Source of the DNA: DATJJW01 sp035491935
GTDB lineage: Bacteria; Pseudomonadota; Alphaproteobacteria; ATCC43930; CGMCC-115725
Length of the DNA stretch: 63,220 nt
Direction of reading: 5' to 3'
Assembly (NCBI GenBank): GCA_035491935.1
Contig: DATJJW010000166.1
Location: 1-63,220, forward strand
The notes beneath the pieces were generated by a model that saw nothing but the letters and a program-made list of their open reading frames with translations, was not told where the DNA came from and searched no databases. Below are positions 53,938 to 62,121 of the stretch, in pieces. Numbering within the stretch: position 1 is the stretch's first letter; every line of letters begins with the position of its first letter. The translations under genes and the position numbers were made by a program.

Positions 53938-54731
53938 CCAAGATCAAGCTGGAAGCGCGCAATATCGGCCTGGAATACGGCAGGGGCACGCAGAACAGGC
54001 TGGTGGCGCTGTCCGACATCAACCTCTCGATCTATGAGAACGAATTCGTCTCGATCGTCGGACCCTCCGGCTGCGGCAAGACGACGTTCCTTTCCGTGGT
54101 CGACGGTCTGATCGAGGCCAGCGGCGGCCAGATCCTGGTCGACGGCAAGGTCGTGACCAAGCCGGGGTCCGACCGCGCCGTCGTGTTCCAGGATTCCTCG
54201 CTGCTGCCCTGGCGCACGGTGATGAAGAACGTCGTCTACGGCCTGGAATGCGTCGGCGTGAAGTCAAAAGAGGCCGAGGAGCGCGCGGCACATTTCATCG
54301 AGATGGTCGGCCTGGCGGGCTTCGAGAATCGTTTCCCCTACCAGCTCTCGGGCGGCATGCAGCAACGGGTGAACCTGGCTCGTGCGCTGGTCATGGACCC
54401 GGAGATTCTGCTGATGGACGAGCCCTTCGCGGCTCTCGACGCCCAGACGCGCGAGCTGATGCAGGAGGAACTGCTGCAGATCTGGAGCAAGTCGGGCAAG
54501 ACCGTGCTGTTCATCACCCATCAGATCGACGAGGCGATCTTCCTCTCCGACCGGGTCATCGTGTTCTCGGCCCGGCCCGGCCGCGTCAAGGAAGACATCA
54601 AGATCCCACTGGAACGACCGCGCTCGCTCAAGCTCAAGCGCGACCCGCGCTTCCACGCGCTGGAGGACCGGATCTGGGCACTGATCCAGGAAGACGCCGT
54701 ACGTACGCCGCAACGGGCCACCGCCGGCTGA
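53934..54731 (+). CDS. ABC transporter ATPase (SsuB/TauB-like)
   Basis: 265 residues, coupled to permease 2 by ATGA. Walker A GPSGCGKTT near 44-52, Q loop VFQDSSLLPW near 87, signature LSGGMQQR near 139-146 and Walker B ILLMDEPFAALD near 159-170, then the H loop ITHQIDEA near 197. One ATPase gene for two permeases. Confidence 0.94.
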   Translation: MTKIKLEARNIGLEYGRGTQNRLVALSDINLSIYENEFVSIVGPSGCGKTTFLSVVDGLIEASGGQILVDGKVVTKPGSDRAVVFQDSSLLPWRTVMKNVVYGLECVGVKSKEAEERAAHFIEMVGLAGFENRFPYQLSGGMQQRVNLARALVMDPEILLMDEPFAALDAQTRELMQEELLQIWSKSGKTVLFITHQIDEAIFLSDRVIVFSARPGRVKEDIKIPLERPRSLKLKRDPRFHALEDRIWALIQEDAVRTPQRATAG

Positions 54732-54773
54732 CGCCTGACCGATAAAAACAACAAGAACGTAAGGGAGGACGAG

Positions 54774-55799
54774 ATGACACCGAGACTGACCAAGCGCGGC
54801 CTGCTGATGCTGGGTGCGATGCTGACGCTGGGCATGGCGATGCCGGGCATGCTGAGGCCCGCGCACGCCGACAACCTCACGCCGTTCAAGATCGCGGTCT
54901 CAACGCCGGTCTCGTCGATCCTGCCGGTGTATCTGGCCAAGGCCGGCGGCTTCTATAAGAAGCAAGGCCTGGATGTGTCGATCATCTCGACCGAGGGCGG
55001 CACCCGCGGCGTGCAGGTGCTGATGTCGGGCGAGATCCAGGCCATGCATGTGGGATTGTCGCCGGTCGTCGCCGCCAATGCGCAGGGCGCCGATATCCGG
55101 TCGATCGCCTCCACCACCAACACCCTGCCGATCACCATCTTCACGACAACGAAGATGAACCCGCCCTTGCCCAAGGGCACGATCATCGGCATCTCGACCT
55201 TGGGCTCCGAGACCGACATCGCGCTCACCATCGCGCTGCGCGCCATGGGGCTGAAGCGCTCGGACATGAACATCACCCAGATCGGCGGCACATCGCAGCG
55301 CTTCGCCGCCATGACCGTCGGCCGCATCCAGGCGGCCCCGATGCTGGAGCCGGGCACCACCGCCGCCAAGCAAAAGGGCTATACCGCGGTCTATGATCTT
55401 TCGGCCGCGAAGACGCCCTGGATCTTCGATTCCGTGGTCATGACTTCCGCCTTCCTCAAAGCGCATCCCGACGAGGTGCAGCACTTCCTCAAGGCCTATG
55501 TCGAGGCGGCTTATTGGGGCATGGCCAATCCCGACAAGGCGAAGCAGGTCATTTCGACCACCTTCAAGACCAAGGACCCGGCGGTGATCGATGCCAGCTA
55601 CAATTCCTTCAAGTCGCTGATGCCGCTTGACGCCAGGCCGTCGGTCGAGGGCGCCAAGAACGTCATCAAGGAATTGCAGGCGACCGGCGTCAAGCTGACC
55701 ACGACCGATCCCAACGCCTATCTGGATCTGGGCCCGATCGACCAGCTCAAGAAGTCGGGCTTCATCGCCCAGATGCAGAAGACCTACAACATCCACTAG
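54774..55799 (+). CDS. ABC transporter substrate-binding protein (NMT1/SsuA-like)
   Basis: 341 residues. Signal peptide at about 1-32 (ending PAHADN). NMT1/THI5-like fold: VSSILPVYLAKAGGFYKKQG near 46-65, GGTRGVQVLMSGEIQA near 75-90. The family binds pyrimidines, sulfonates, taurine, nitrates and aromatics; the ligand here is unknown. It is the last gene of the hyuBA-transporter operon, 42 bases after the ATPase. Confidence 0.9.
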   Translation: MTPRLTKRGLLMLGAMLTLGMAMPGMLRPAHADNLTPFKIAVSTPVSSILPVYLAKAGGFYKKQGLDVSIISTEGGTRGVQVLMSGEIQAMHVGLSPVVAANAQGADIRSIASTTNTLPITIFTTTKMNPPLPKGTIIGISTLGSETDIALTIALRAMGLKRSDMNITQIGGTSQRFAAMTVGRIQAAPMLEPGTTAAKQKGYTAVYDLSAAKTPWIFDSVVMTSAFLKAHPDEVQHFLKAYVEAAYWGMANPDKAKQVISTTFKTKDPAVIDASYNSFKSLMPLDARPSVEGAKNVIKELQATGVKLTTTDPNAYLDLGPIDQLKKSGFIAQMQKTYNIH

Positions 55800-55807
55800 A
55801 GCCCGAT

Positions 55808-55834
55808 CCGTTCAGGTCGTGCCGACCTGAACGG
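55808..55834. repeat. Stem-loop A after the binding-protein gene
   Basis: CCGTTCAGGTCG and CGACCTGAACGG form a perfect 12-bp stem around TGC, nine bases past the stop. A near-exact inverted copy of the core follows at 55862-55907. Confidence 0.85.
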
Positions 55835-55861
55835 TGAATCGGCCGCCAAACTTTTGCTCAC

Positions 55862-55907
55862 ATCACGATTCGGATTCAGGTCGGCACGACCTCAAATCAT
55901 CGTGATC
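55862..55907. repeat. Stem-loop B, inverted copy of stem-loop A
   Basis: Core CAGGTCGGCACGACCT is the reverse complement of the core of stem-loop A (20 of 21 bases across the matched part), extended by outer arms ATCACGAT and ATCGTGAT. Together they resemble an intergenic REP-like element pair. It lies just before the SDR gene. Confidence 0.8.
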
Positions 55908-55922
55908 CAAGGGACGCCCGCC

Positions 55923-56705
55923 ATGGACAGCTCCAAGACCCCTGCCCGCTTCAGCCTGGATGGCGAGGTCGTCATCATCACCGGCGGCGGCAAAGGCATC
56001 GGCAAGGTCTATGCCGAGGCATTCGCCAAGGCCGGAGCCCTGGTCGTCGCCGCCGACATCGACGGCAAGGCCGCCGAAGAGGTCGCCGCCAGCATCATCG
56101 CCACGGGCGGCAAGGCGATCGCCACCACCACCGACGTCGCCGACCCCGCCTCGGTCGGGCAGATGGTGGCGGCGACGCTCAAGGCCTTCGGCACCATCGA
56201 CGTGCTGATCAACAACGCCTCGCTGATGAGCGTGCTGCCACGCCGGTCCTGGCTGGAGATCCCGGTTGACGAATGGGACCGCGTCATGGCCGTCAACCTG
56301 CGTGGCATGTTCATCTGCTGCCAGGCGGTGTTCCCGACCATGCGCGACAAGGGCCGCGGCAAGATCGTCAACATCTCCTCCAGCCGGATCTGGGAGGGCG
56401 CGCCGTTGCGTCTGCACTACACGACCTCGAAGGCGGGCGTGGTCGGGCTGACCCGGGCGCTCGCCCGCGAGGTCGGCGAGGCCGGCGTCACCGTCAACGC
56501 CGTCTCGCCCGGCAACACCCAGAGCGAAACGCAAATCGCCAGCTCCGACCCCGCCTATCTCGCCGGCCGGGTCAAGGGCCGCTCCATCCCGCGCGCGCAG
56601 ACGCCGGACGATCTGCTGGGCGCGGTCATGTTCCTGGCCTCACGCGCCAGCGATTTCATGACTGGCCAGACGATCAATGTCGATGGCGGCCGGGCGATGC
56701 ATTGA
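55923..56705 (+). CDS. Short-chain dehydrogenase/reductase
   Basis: 260 residues from the ATG at 55923. Cofactor motif TGGGKGIGKV near 22-31, NNAS near 97, catalytic Ser in SSSRIWEG near 152 and YTTSK near 168. The Asp after the second strand (VAADIDGK) suggests NAD(H). It follows the transporter operon and may act on the product of HyuAB action, but a stem-loop pair separates it from that operon. Confidence 0.87.
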   Translation: MDSSKTPARFSLDGEVVIITGGGKGIGKVYAEAFAKAGALVVAADIDGKAAEEVAASIIATGGKAIATTTDVADPASVGQMVAATLKAFGTIDVLINNASLMSVLPRRSWLEIPVDEWDRVMAVNLRGMFICCQAVFPTMRDKGRGKIVNISSSRIWEGAPLRLHYTTSKAGVVGLTRALAREVGEAGVTVNAVSPGNTQSETQIASSDPAYLAGRVKGRSIPRAQTPDDLLGAVMFLASRASDFMTGQTINVDGGRAMH

Positions 56706-56774
56706 TGCGTCACGCACTACCGAGTGATGCAATAGACCGAGGATCATGCTAGCCTCAATTCCCAGAGAGGGAGC

Positions 56775-57497
56775 ATGAGCGACACCAATATTCTGGTCCT
56801 GCAGCATCTCGACGTGGAGACGCCGGGCATCTTCGCCGAACTCTGGCGTGCGGCCGGTCATCATGTCGATGTGGTCGAGCTCGACCAGGGCGAGAGGATC
56901 TACGACCTCGACCCCTATGACCTGCTCGTCGTCATGGGCGGCCCAATGGATGTCTGGCAGCACGATGCCTATCCCTGGCTTCGCACCGAGATCGCGGCGA
57001 TCAAGCATTGGGTGACCTGGCTGAAGCGCCCCTATCTCGGCATCTGCCTCGGCCATCAGCTCCTGGCGGCAGCGCTCGACGGCGAGATCGGGTTGATGGC
57101 CGCGCCCGAAGTCGGCATCGCCGACATCCACCTGACCGATGCCGGCACCGCCGATCCGATCTTCCGGGGCATGCCTCATACCCTGCCGGCGCTGCATTGG
57201 CATGGCGCCGCGGTGCTGCGGCCGCCCGAGGGTTGCGAGATCCTCGCCGGTAACACCCATTGCCCGAACCAGGCGATGCGCTATGGCCGCACCGCCTATG
57301 GCTTCCAATTCCATATCGAGATCACGGAGACGACGGTCGGCGACTGGAACGCGATCCCAGAATATCGGGCCAGCCTTGAGGCGGCGCTCGGCAAGGATGG
57401 CGCCGACCGGCTTGCGGCCGACATCCGCGGCGCGCTGCATGGTTTCAACGCCACAGCCCGGCAAATCAATGAGAATTTCTGGCGTTTGTGTGAATAG
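56775..57497 (+). CDS. Class I glutamine amidotransferase-like protein
   Basis: 240 residues. Nucleophile in GICLGHQLLAAALDG near 91-105 (Cys93) and the His/Glu of FQFHIEITE near 177. The GuaA/PuuD-like group includes gamma-glutamyl hydrolases. No synthetase partner is adjacent, so it may hydrolyse a gamma-glutamyl or carbamoyl compound. GGGAG precedes the start. Confidence 0.85.
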   Translation: MSDTNILVLQHLDVETPGIFAELWRAAGHHVDVVELDQGERIYDLDPYDLLVVMGGPMDVWQHDAYPWLRTEIAAIKHWVTWLKRPYLGICLGHQLLAAALDGEIGLMAAPEVGIADIHLTDAGTADPIFRGMPHTLPALHWHGAAVLRPPEGCEILAGNTHCPNQAMRYGRTAYGFQFHIEITETTVGDWNAIPEYRASLEAALGKDGADRLAADIRGALHGFNATARQINENFWRLCE

Positions 57498-57561
57498 CCG
57501 ATTTGACGAATCCCATCTCTTGAGCGGAATATGCCGCTCGAATTTTGAGGCCAGCGCACCC

Positions 57562-57981
57562 ATGGCACAGACAAAAATAACCGCCGCGCATGCCAAGGAC
57601 CCTCGGGAATCCGCCGATAGTGATAGTAGGCAAGTCGCGCGTACCAGCTTCACCATCGGCCTCTGTCTGCTGATGTTGTCGATGACGCCGATCGTCGGGC
57701 TGATCATCGATCTGGTGCTGTTGATGGTTCCGACCATGGAATCGGCGGTGGCGCTGCCCCGGCCCGACCTGCAGGGCTACATCGTGCTGTTCTGCGTGCT
57801 GACCGGTTCGGTGGGCGCGGCCATGATGTTCGGCGCCGGCGAGGATGGCCTGATCCAACGCAGCCGGCATCCTGGCCGCATGACCGCCATGGCCTCGCTC
57901 TACGGCCTGGCCTTCGCCTGCCTGCTCATCGGCATGCTGATCTGGATCGGCTCGCTGCATTTCGACCGGGCCGTGATCTAA
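57562..57981 (+). CDS. Inner-membrane protein of unknown function
   Basis: 139 residues from the ATG at 57562. Three hydrophobic segments near 33-55, 73-92 and 111-131; an acidic N-terminal polar stretch. Contains an RHPGRM loop. No family recognised. Convergent with the next LysR gene (eight bases between stops). Confidence 0.7.
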   Translation: MAQTKITAAHAKDPRESADSDSRQVARTSFTIGLCLLMLSMTPIVGLIIDLVLLMVPTMESAVALPRPDLQGYIVLFCVLTGSVGAAMMFGAGEDGLIQRSRHPGRMTAMASLYGLAFACLLIGMLIWIGSLHFDRAVI

Positions 57982-57989
57982 AGTCCGAT

Positions 57990-58925
57990 CTAGTCCTCGA
58001 AACGCGCACGCTCGTCAAGGAACAGCTGGACCAGGAAATCGGTGACGGTCCTGATCGATGGGTCGCTGGCATCCTGACGCCGCGTGACCAGCCACAGCTC
58101 GCGCATGGGCGGCATCCGATCCAATGGACAAGGCACCAGCCGGTCGTCGGCACGGCCGATGATATGTGGCAGCAGGACGATGCCGGCATCGGCCCGCGCC
58201 GCTTCGGCCTGGGCAGCCTGGTTGTTCGCGCGGAAGGCAATACGTGCCCTGGGGAAATGCCGCGTCAGCCATAGGGCGTCGGGAATATGCGCGTTGGCCT
58301 CGTCGAAGCCGACGAAGACTGGCGCCGCCCCCGCCTCGATCCGTCGACGCCATGCCGCCGATCCATAGAGCCCGTAGCCCAATGATGCGAGGCGCCGGGC
58401 GATCAGGTCGCCATCCTCCGGACGGCCGAGACGCAAAGCGATATCCGCCTCCCGACGATCAAGGCTGATGCTGCGCATATCCGTCGAAACCTCGATATCG
58501 AGATGCCGATAGGCGGCCGTCAGCGTTGCGAGCCGCGATATCAGGAAACTTTGCGCCAAGCCGGGCGTGGCGCTCACGCGAACCAGCCTCGTCGGACCTT
58601 GGTCGGTACCGCCGCGGCAGAGGCCGGCTGCCGCCATCTCCATGTCTTTGGCCGCGGCCAAGGCATCGGTGCCGGCCGGCGTCAGCACATAGCCATCCGG
58701 CCGCCTTTCAACCAGCTTCCGTCCCAGTGTTCGTTCGAACGCCGCGATGCGCCGGGCGATGGTCGCGTGGTTGACCGACAGCGCACGCGCCGCCGCCGAC
58801 AGGCTGCCATGGCGGGCCAAGGCTACGAAGACACGGACGTCCGCCCAGTCGATCTGTGCGAATTCGCTCAGCCATTGAGCAAAGTTAGCGAATTTTCCAA
58901 CAAGGCACCATAGGCGCATGCTCAA
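57990..58925 (-). CDS. LysR-family regulator
   Basis: 311 residues as listed. Winged helix WADVRVFVALARHGSLSAAARALSVNHATIARRI near 27-60 and an effector domain. The first 25 residues are an unusual extension for LysR proteins, and a start at 58925 would leave only 30 bases to the divergent hydrolase gene; the true start may be the TTG at 58904 or later. It likely controls the divergent gene. Confidence 0.85.
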   Translation of the reverse strand: MSMRLWCLVGKFANFAQWLSEFAQIDWADVRVFVALARHGSLSAAARALSVNHATIARRIAAFERTLGRKLVERRPDGYVLTPAGTDALAAAKDMEMAAAGLCRGGTDQGPTRLVRVSATPGLAQSFLISRLATLTAAYRHLDIEVSTDMRSISLDRREADIALRLGRPEDGDLIARRLASLGYGLYGSAAWRRRIEAGAAPVFVGFDEANAHIPDALWLTRHFPRARIAFRANNQAAQAEAARADAGIVLLPHIIGRADDRLVPCPLDRMPPMRELWLVTRRQDASDPSIRTVTDFLVQLFLDERARFED

Positions 58926-58955
58926 GCCACGACGTTACCCACCAAGAGGATCATC

Positions 58956-59732
58956 ATGCCCGCCTCGTCCCTCACCCTCACGCTCATCGGCGGCCCGACC
59001 GCGCTTATCGAGATCGGCGGCCTGCGGCTCCTGACCGACCCGACCTTCGACCCGCCGGGCCTCTATCGCGAAACCCCGGTCCGGTTCGAGAAGACATCCG
59101 GCCCGGCCTTGTCGGTGGCGGAGATCGGTACGCTCGATGCCGTACTGCTCAGCCACGACCATCACCTGGACAATCTCGACAGCGGCGGCCGGGCGATGCT
59201 GCCGGGCGTGCCGGCGACCTTCACGACCCAGGCGGGTGCCGGGCGGCTGGGCGGCAATGCGCTCGGCCTGGCGCCGTTCGAGACGCGCATTCTGGAGGGG
59301 CGCAACGGTGCCAAGCTGTTCGTCACGGCGACGCCGGCACGCCACGGCCCGGTCGGCATCGAGCCCATCTCCGGCGATGTCGTTGGATTTCTCTTGGGCA
59401 CGGACAAGCCGGGCGACGCGATCTATATCACCGGCGACACGGTCTGGTACGAAGGCACGGCCGAGATCGCACGCCGCTTCGCGCCCAAGGTGGTGATGCT
59501 GTTCACCGGCGCCGCCGAGCCGCGTGGCCGGTTTCACATGACCATGGGCAGCAACGACGCGCTGGAGGCGGCTCACGCCTTCCCGGATGCCGCCATCGTC
59601 GCGATCCACAATGAAGGCTGGGTGCATTTCACGGAAAGCGCCGAGGAACTGGCCGCCACCTTCGCCACACTGGGGGTGGCATCCCGGCTCACCCCGCTCG
59701 AACGGGGCAAGCCCAGACGCTTCGACTGGTAG
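58956..59732 (+). CDS. MBL-fold metallo-hydrolase (UlaG-like)
   Basis: 258 residues. Beta-lactamase fold: LLTDPTFDPPG near 25, the metal motif SHDHHLDNLD near 67 (HxH kept; the following DH of the classical motif is LD, which recurs in this subfamily as I recall), ARHGP near 128 and ITGDTVWYEG near 154. The reaction is unknown. Divergent from a LysR gene that probably regulates it. Confidence 0.85.
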   Translation: MPASSLTLTLIGGPTALIEIGGLRLLTDPTFDPPGLYRETPVRFEKTSGPALSVAEIGTLDAVLLSHDHHLDNLDSGGRAMLPGVPATFTTQAGAGRLGGNALGLAPFETRILEGRNGAKLFVTATPARHGPVGIEPISGDVVGFLLGTDKPGDAIYITGDTVWYEGTAEIARRFAPKVVMLFTGAAEPRGRFHMTMGSNDALEAAHAFPDAAIVAIHNEGWVHFTESAEELAATFATLGVASRLTPLERGKPRRFDW

Positions 59733-59750
59733 GATCGTTTCGACTGGTAG
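59718..59750. repeat. Duplicated 3' end of the MBL gene
   Basis: CGCTTCGACTGGTAG (59718-59732, including the stop) is followed three bases later by CGTTTCGACTGGTAG (59736-59750). A short tandem duplication that repeats the stop codon. Confidence 0.9.
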
Positions 59751-59756
59751 TGCTAG

Positions 59757-60611
59757 CTACTGGAACACCACCGTCTTGCGGCCATTGAGCAGGACGCGGC
59801 GTTCCAGATGCAGCTTGACCGCGCGGCCGAGCACCAGGGATTCGATATCGCGGCCGACGGCGACAAGATCGTCGGCAGACAACGCATGCGTCACCCGTCC
59901 CGTCTCCTGCTCGACGATCGGGCCCTCGTCCAGATCGGGCGTCACGTAATGCGCCGTGGCGCCGATGATCTTCACGCCGCGCTCATGAGCCTGATGGTAG
60001 GGCTTGGCGCCCTTGAAGCTCGGCAGGAAGGAATGGTGGATGTTGATCACCTTGCCGAACAGACTGGTCGACAGCTCGTTCGACAGCACCTGCATATAGC
60101 GGGCAAGCACGACCAGATCGGCGCCGGTTTCCCGATACAGGGCCAGCACCTTCTCCTCCTGCGCGCGCTTGTTCTCCTTGTCGACCGGCCAGCAGTGATA
60201 GGTGATGCCGGCAGCCTCCGCGATGCCGCGCGCCGCCTCATGGTTCGAGACGATCGCCGCCACCTCGGCCCTGAGCCAGCCGACGCGGATCTGATAGAGC
60301 AGATGTTCCAGGCAATGATCGAATTTCGACACCATGATGATGATGCGCGGCAGCGTGTCGACCGCGCTCAAGCTCAAATTCATCTGGAAGCGCGTGACTA
60401 CCGGGGCCAGCGCCTCTTCCAGGATGGCGCGAGTCGCCTCGGGCGCGGCCTCGAAGGCGATGCGCATGAAGAACCGGCCGGTCATGGGATCGCCGAACTG
60501 GGCGCTCTCGGTGATATTGCCGCCACAATCGGCAATGGTCGAAGTCACCGTCGCCACGATGCGCGGGCGATCCTGACAGGACAGGGTCAGAATCCAATGC
60601 TTAGTGGTCAT
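59757..60611 (-). CDS. purU: Formyltetrahydrofolate deformylase PurU
   Basis: 284 residues. Releases formate from 10-formyl-THF and so feeds PurT and balances the one-carbon pool. N-terminal ACT domain at 1-75, then a formyltransferase domain with MVSKFDHCLEHLLY near 93, NHE near 122 and HHSFLPSFKGAKPYHQA near 192-208, with TAHYVTPDLDEGPIVEQ near 216. Full length. Confidence 0.95.
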   Translation of the reverse strand: MTTKHWILTLSCQDRPRIVATVTSTIADCGGNITESAQFGDPMTGRFFMRIAFEAAPEATRAILEEALAPVVTRFQMNLSLSAVDTLPRIIIMVSKFDHCLEHLLYQIRVGWLRAEVAAIVSNHEAARGIAEAAGITYHCWPVDKENKRAQEEKVLALYRETGADLVVLARYMQVLSNELSTSLFGKVINIHHSFLPSFKGAKPYHQAHERGVKIIGATAHYVTPDLDEGPIVEQETGRVTHALSADDLVAVGRDIESLVLGRAVKLHLERRVLLNGRKTVVFQ

Positions 60612-60776
60612 GGGCTCGATATTCCCCCGAGATGCGCGTTAACGCTTTTCGCCTCGCCAGCGGATGGCGTCAACACTCTTGAGCCCTCGTCACCTTCTGA
60701 TCGCGCTTTGCCCTTGCCGCGGCTCGCCAATTTCAACCATGCTCGGGCGCCATAATGTCTATCAGGGAGTAGCTCC

Positions 60777-62117
60777 ATGACCCCGCGCCTTCGGCCCTAT
60801 CTGCCGGCAACATCCGCCTTCGCCGCCGGCACCGACAGCCCCCGCGACTTCCTGGAGCGCTGCCTGGCCGAGATCGAGGCACGCGAGAGCGTGGTCGGCG
60901 CCTTCGTCGCCCTCAACATTGAAGGCGCGCGCGCCGCGGCCGACCAGTCGACGGCGCGTTGGAAGGCAGGCAAGCCACTGTCGCCCATCGACGGCATGCC
61001 GATCGGCGCCAAGGATATCATCGAGACCTTCGACATGCCGACGGAGGAAGGCTCGCCGCTGTTCCCCGGACGCGAGACTCACCGCGATGGTGCTTCCGTC
61101 TCGGCGCTACGCGAGGCCGGCGCCGTCATCCTCGGCAAGACCGTGACCACCGAATTCGCGGCTACCGAACCGCGCGGCACACGCAACCCGCACGATCCGG
61201 AGCGCACGCCCGGCGGCTCCAGCAGCGGCTCGGCCGCGGGTGTCGGCTGCGGCATGATTTCGGCCGGCCTCGGCAGCCAGGTCATCGGCTCGATCCTGCG
61301 CCCGTCCAGCTTTTGCGGCTGCTATGGCTTCAAGCCCAGCGTCGGCGCGCTCAACCGCTCGGGCAGCTTCGACATCAAGAGCCAGAGCTGCGCCGGCGTG
61401 CTGGCGGCGAGCCTGGCCGAATGCTGGGTCGTGTCCCGGCAGATCTCGAGCCGTATCGGCGGCGATCCCGGCTATCCGGGCCTCTCCGGCCCGATGACGA
61501 TACCGGCGGCGAAAAAGCCCCCGCGCCTGGCCGTGCTGGAGACCGCCGGCTGGGCCGGTGCCAACACGGAAACCAGGGAAGCCTTCCAAACCTTCCTGCG
61601 TCAGGTCAAAGCGGCGGGTATCGATCTCGTCACACGACGCGAGGATCCCCTGGTCGAGGAAGTGGAACGCGCCATCGCCGACGCCATGCCGATTTCGCGC
61701 CAGGTCAACACCTGGGAGGATCGCTGGCCGCTCAACACCTATGCCCGCGACATGGACGCGAACAAGCTCAGCGCCGGCATGCGTCAGCGCCTGGCCGATG
61801 CCGACGCCATGACCCAGGAAGAATACCAGCAGGCACTTGGCCGCCGCACCCAGGTGCGTGCCACCTATGCCAAGCTGTCGGCGTCGTTTGCCGCCTGCAT
61901 CACCCTGCCGGCCAATGGACCGGCGCCGAAGGGGCTGGGTTCGACCGGCGATGCGACATTCGCCGTAGTGTCCTCGGTGCTGGGCACGCCCTCCCTCTCA
62001 CTGCCCTATCTCACGGTCGAAGGGCTGCCGCTCGGCATCCAGCTCGTGGGGTTCCAGGACCAGGACACCGGTTTGTTCGAGACGGCTTCCTGGCTCGACA
62101 GCACGGTACGCGGCTAG
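60777..62117 (+). CDS. Amidase signature family protein
   Basis: 446 residues. Ser-cisSer-Lys hydrolase: Lys in IGAKDII near 79, Gly/Ser-rich PGGSSSGSAAGV near 149-160 holding the cis-Ser, and nucleophile Ser in VIGSILRPS near 174. The motif around the nucleophile is usually TGGSIR, here VIGSILR. The substrate is unknown. It might act with the cyclic-amide genes upstream but is not in the same operon. Confidence 0.88.
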   Translation: MTPRLRPYLPATSAFAAGTDSPRDFLERCLAEIEARESVVGAFVALNIEGARAAADQSTARWKAGKPLSPIDGMPIGAKDIIETFDMPTEEGSPLFPGRETHRDGASVSALREAGAVILGKTVTTEFAATEPRGTRNPHDPERTPGGSSSGSAAGVGCGMISAGLGSQVIGSILRPSSFCGCYGFKPSVGALNRSGSFDIKSQSCAGVLAASLAECWVVSRQISSRIGGDPGYPGLSGPMTIPAAKKPPRLAVLETAGWAGANTETREAFQTFLRQVKAAGIDLVTRREDPLVEEVERAIADAMPISRQVNTWEDRWPLNTYARDMDANKLSAGMRQRLADADAMTQEEYQQALGRRTQVRATYAKLSASFAACITLPANGPAPKGLGSTGDATFAVVSSVLGTPSLSLPYLTVEGLPLGIQLVGFQDQDTGLFETASWLDSTVRG

Positions 62118-62121
62118 GCGC

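Noticed and set aside
55801..55907. CRISPR-like array in the repeated stem-loop region
   Set aside because: Only two copies, inverted relative to each other, with no regular spacers and no cas genes.
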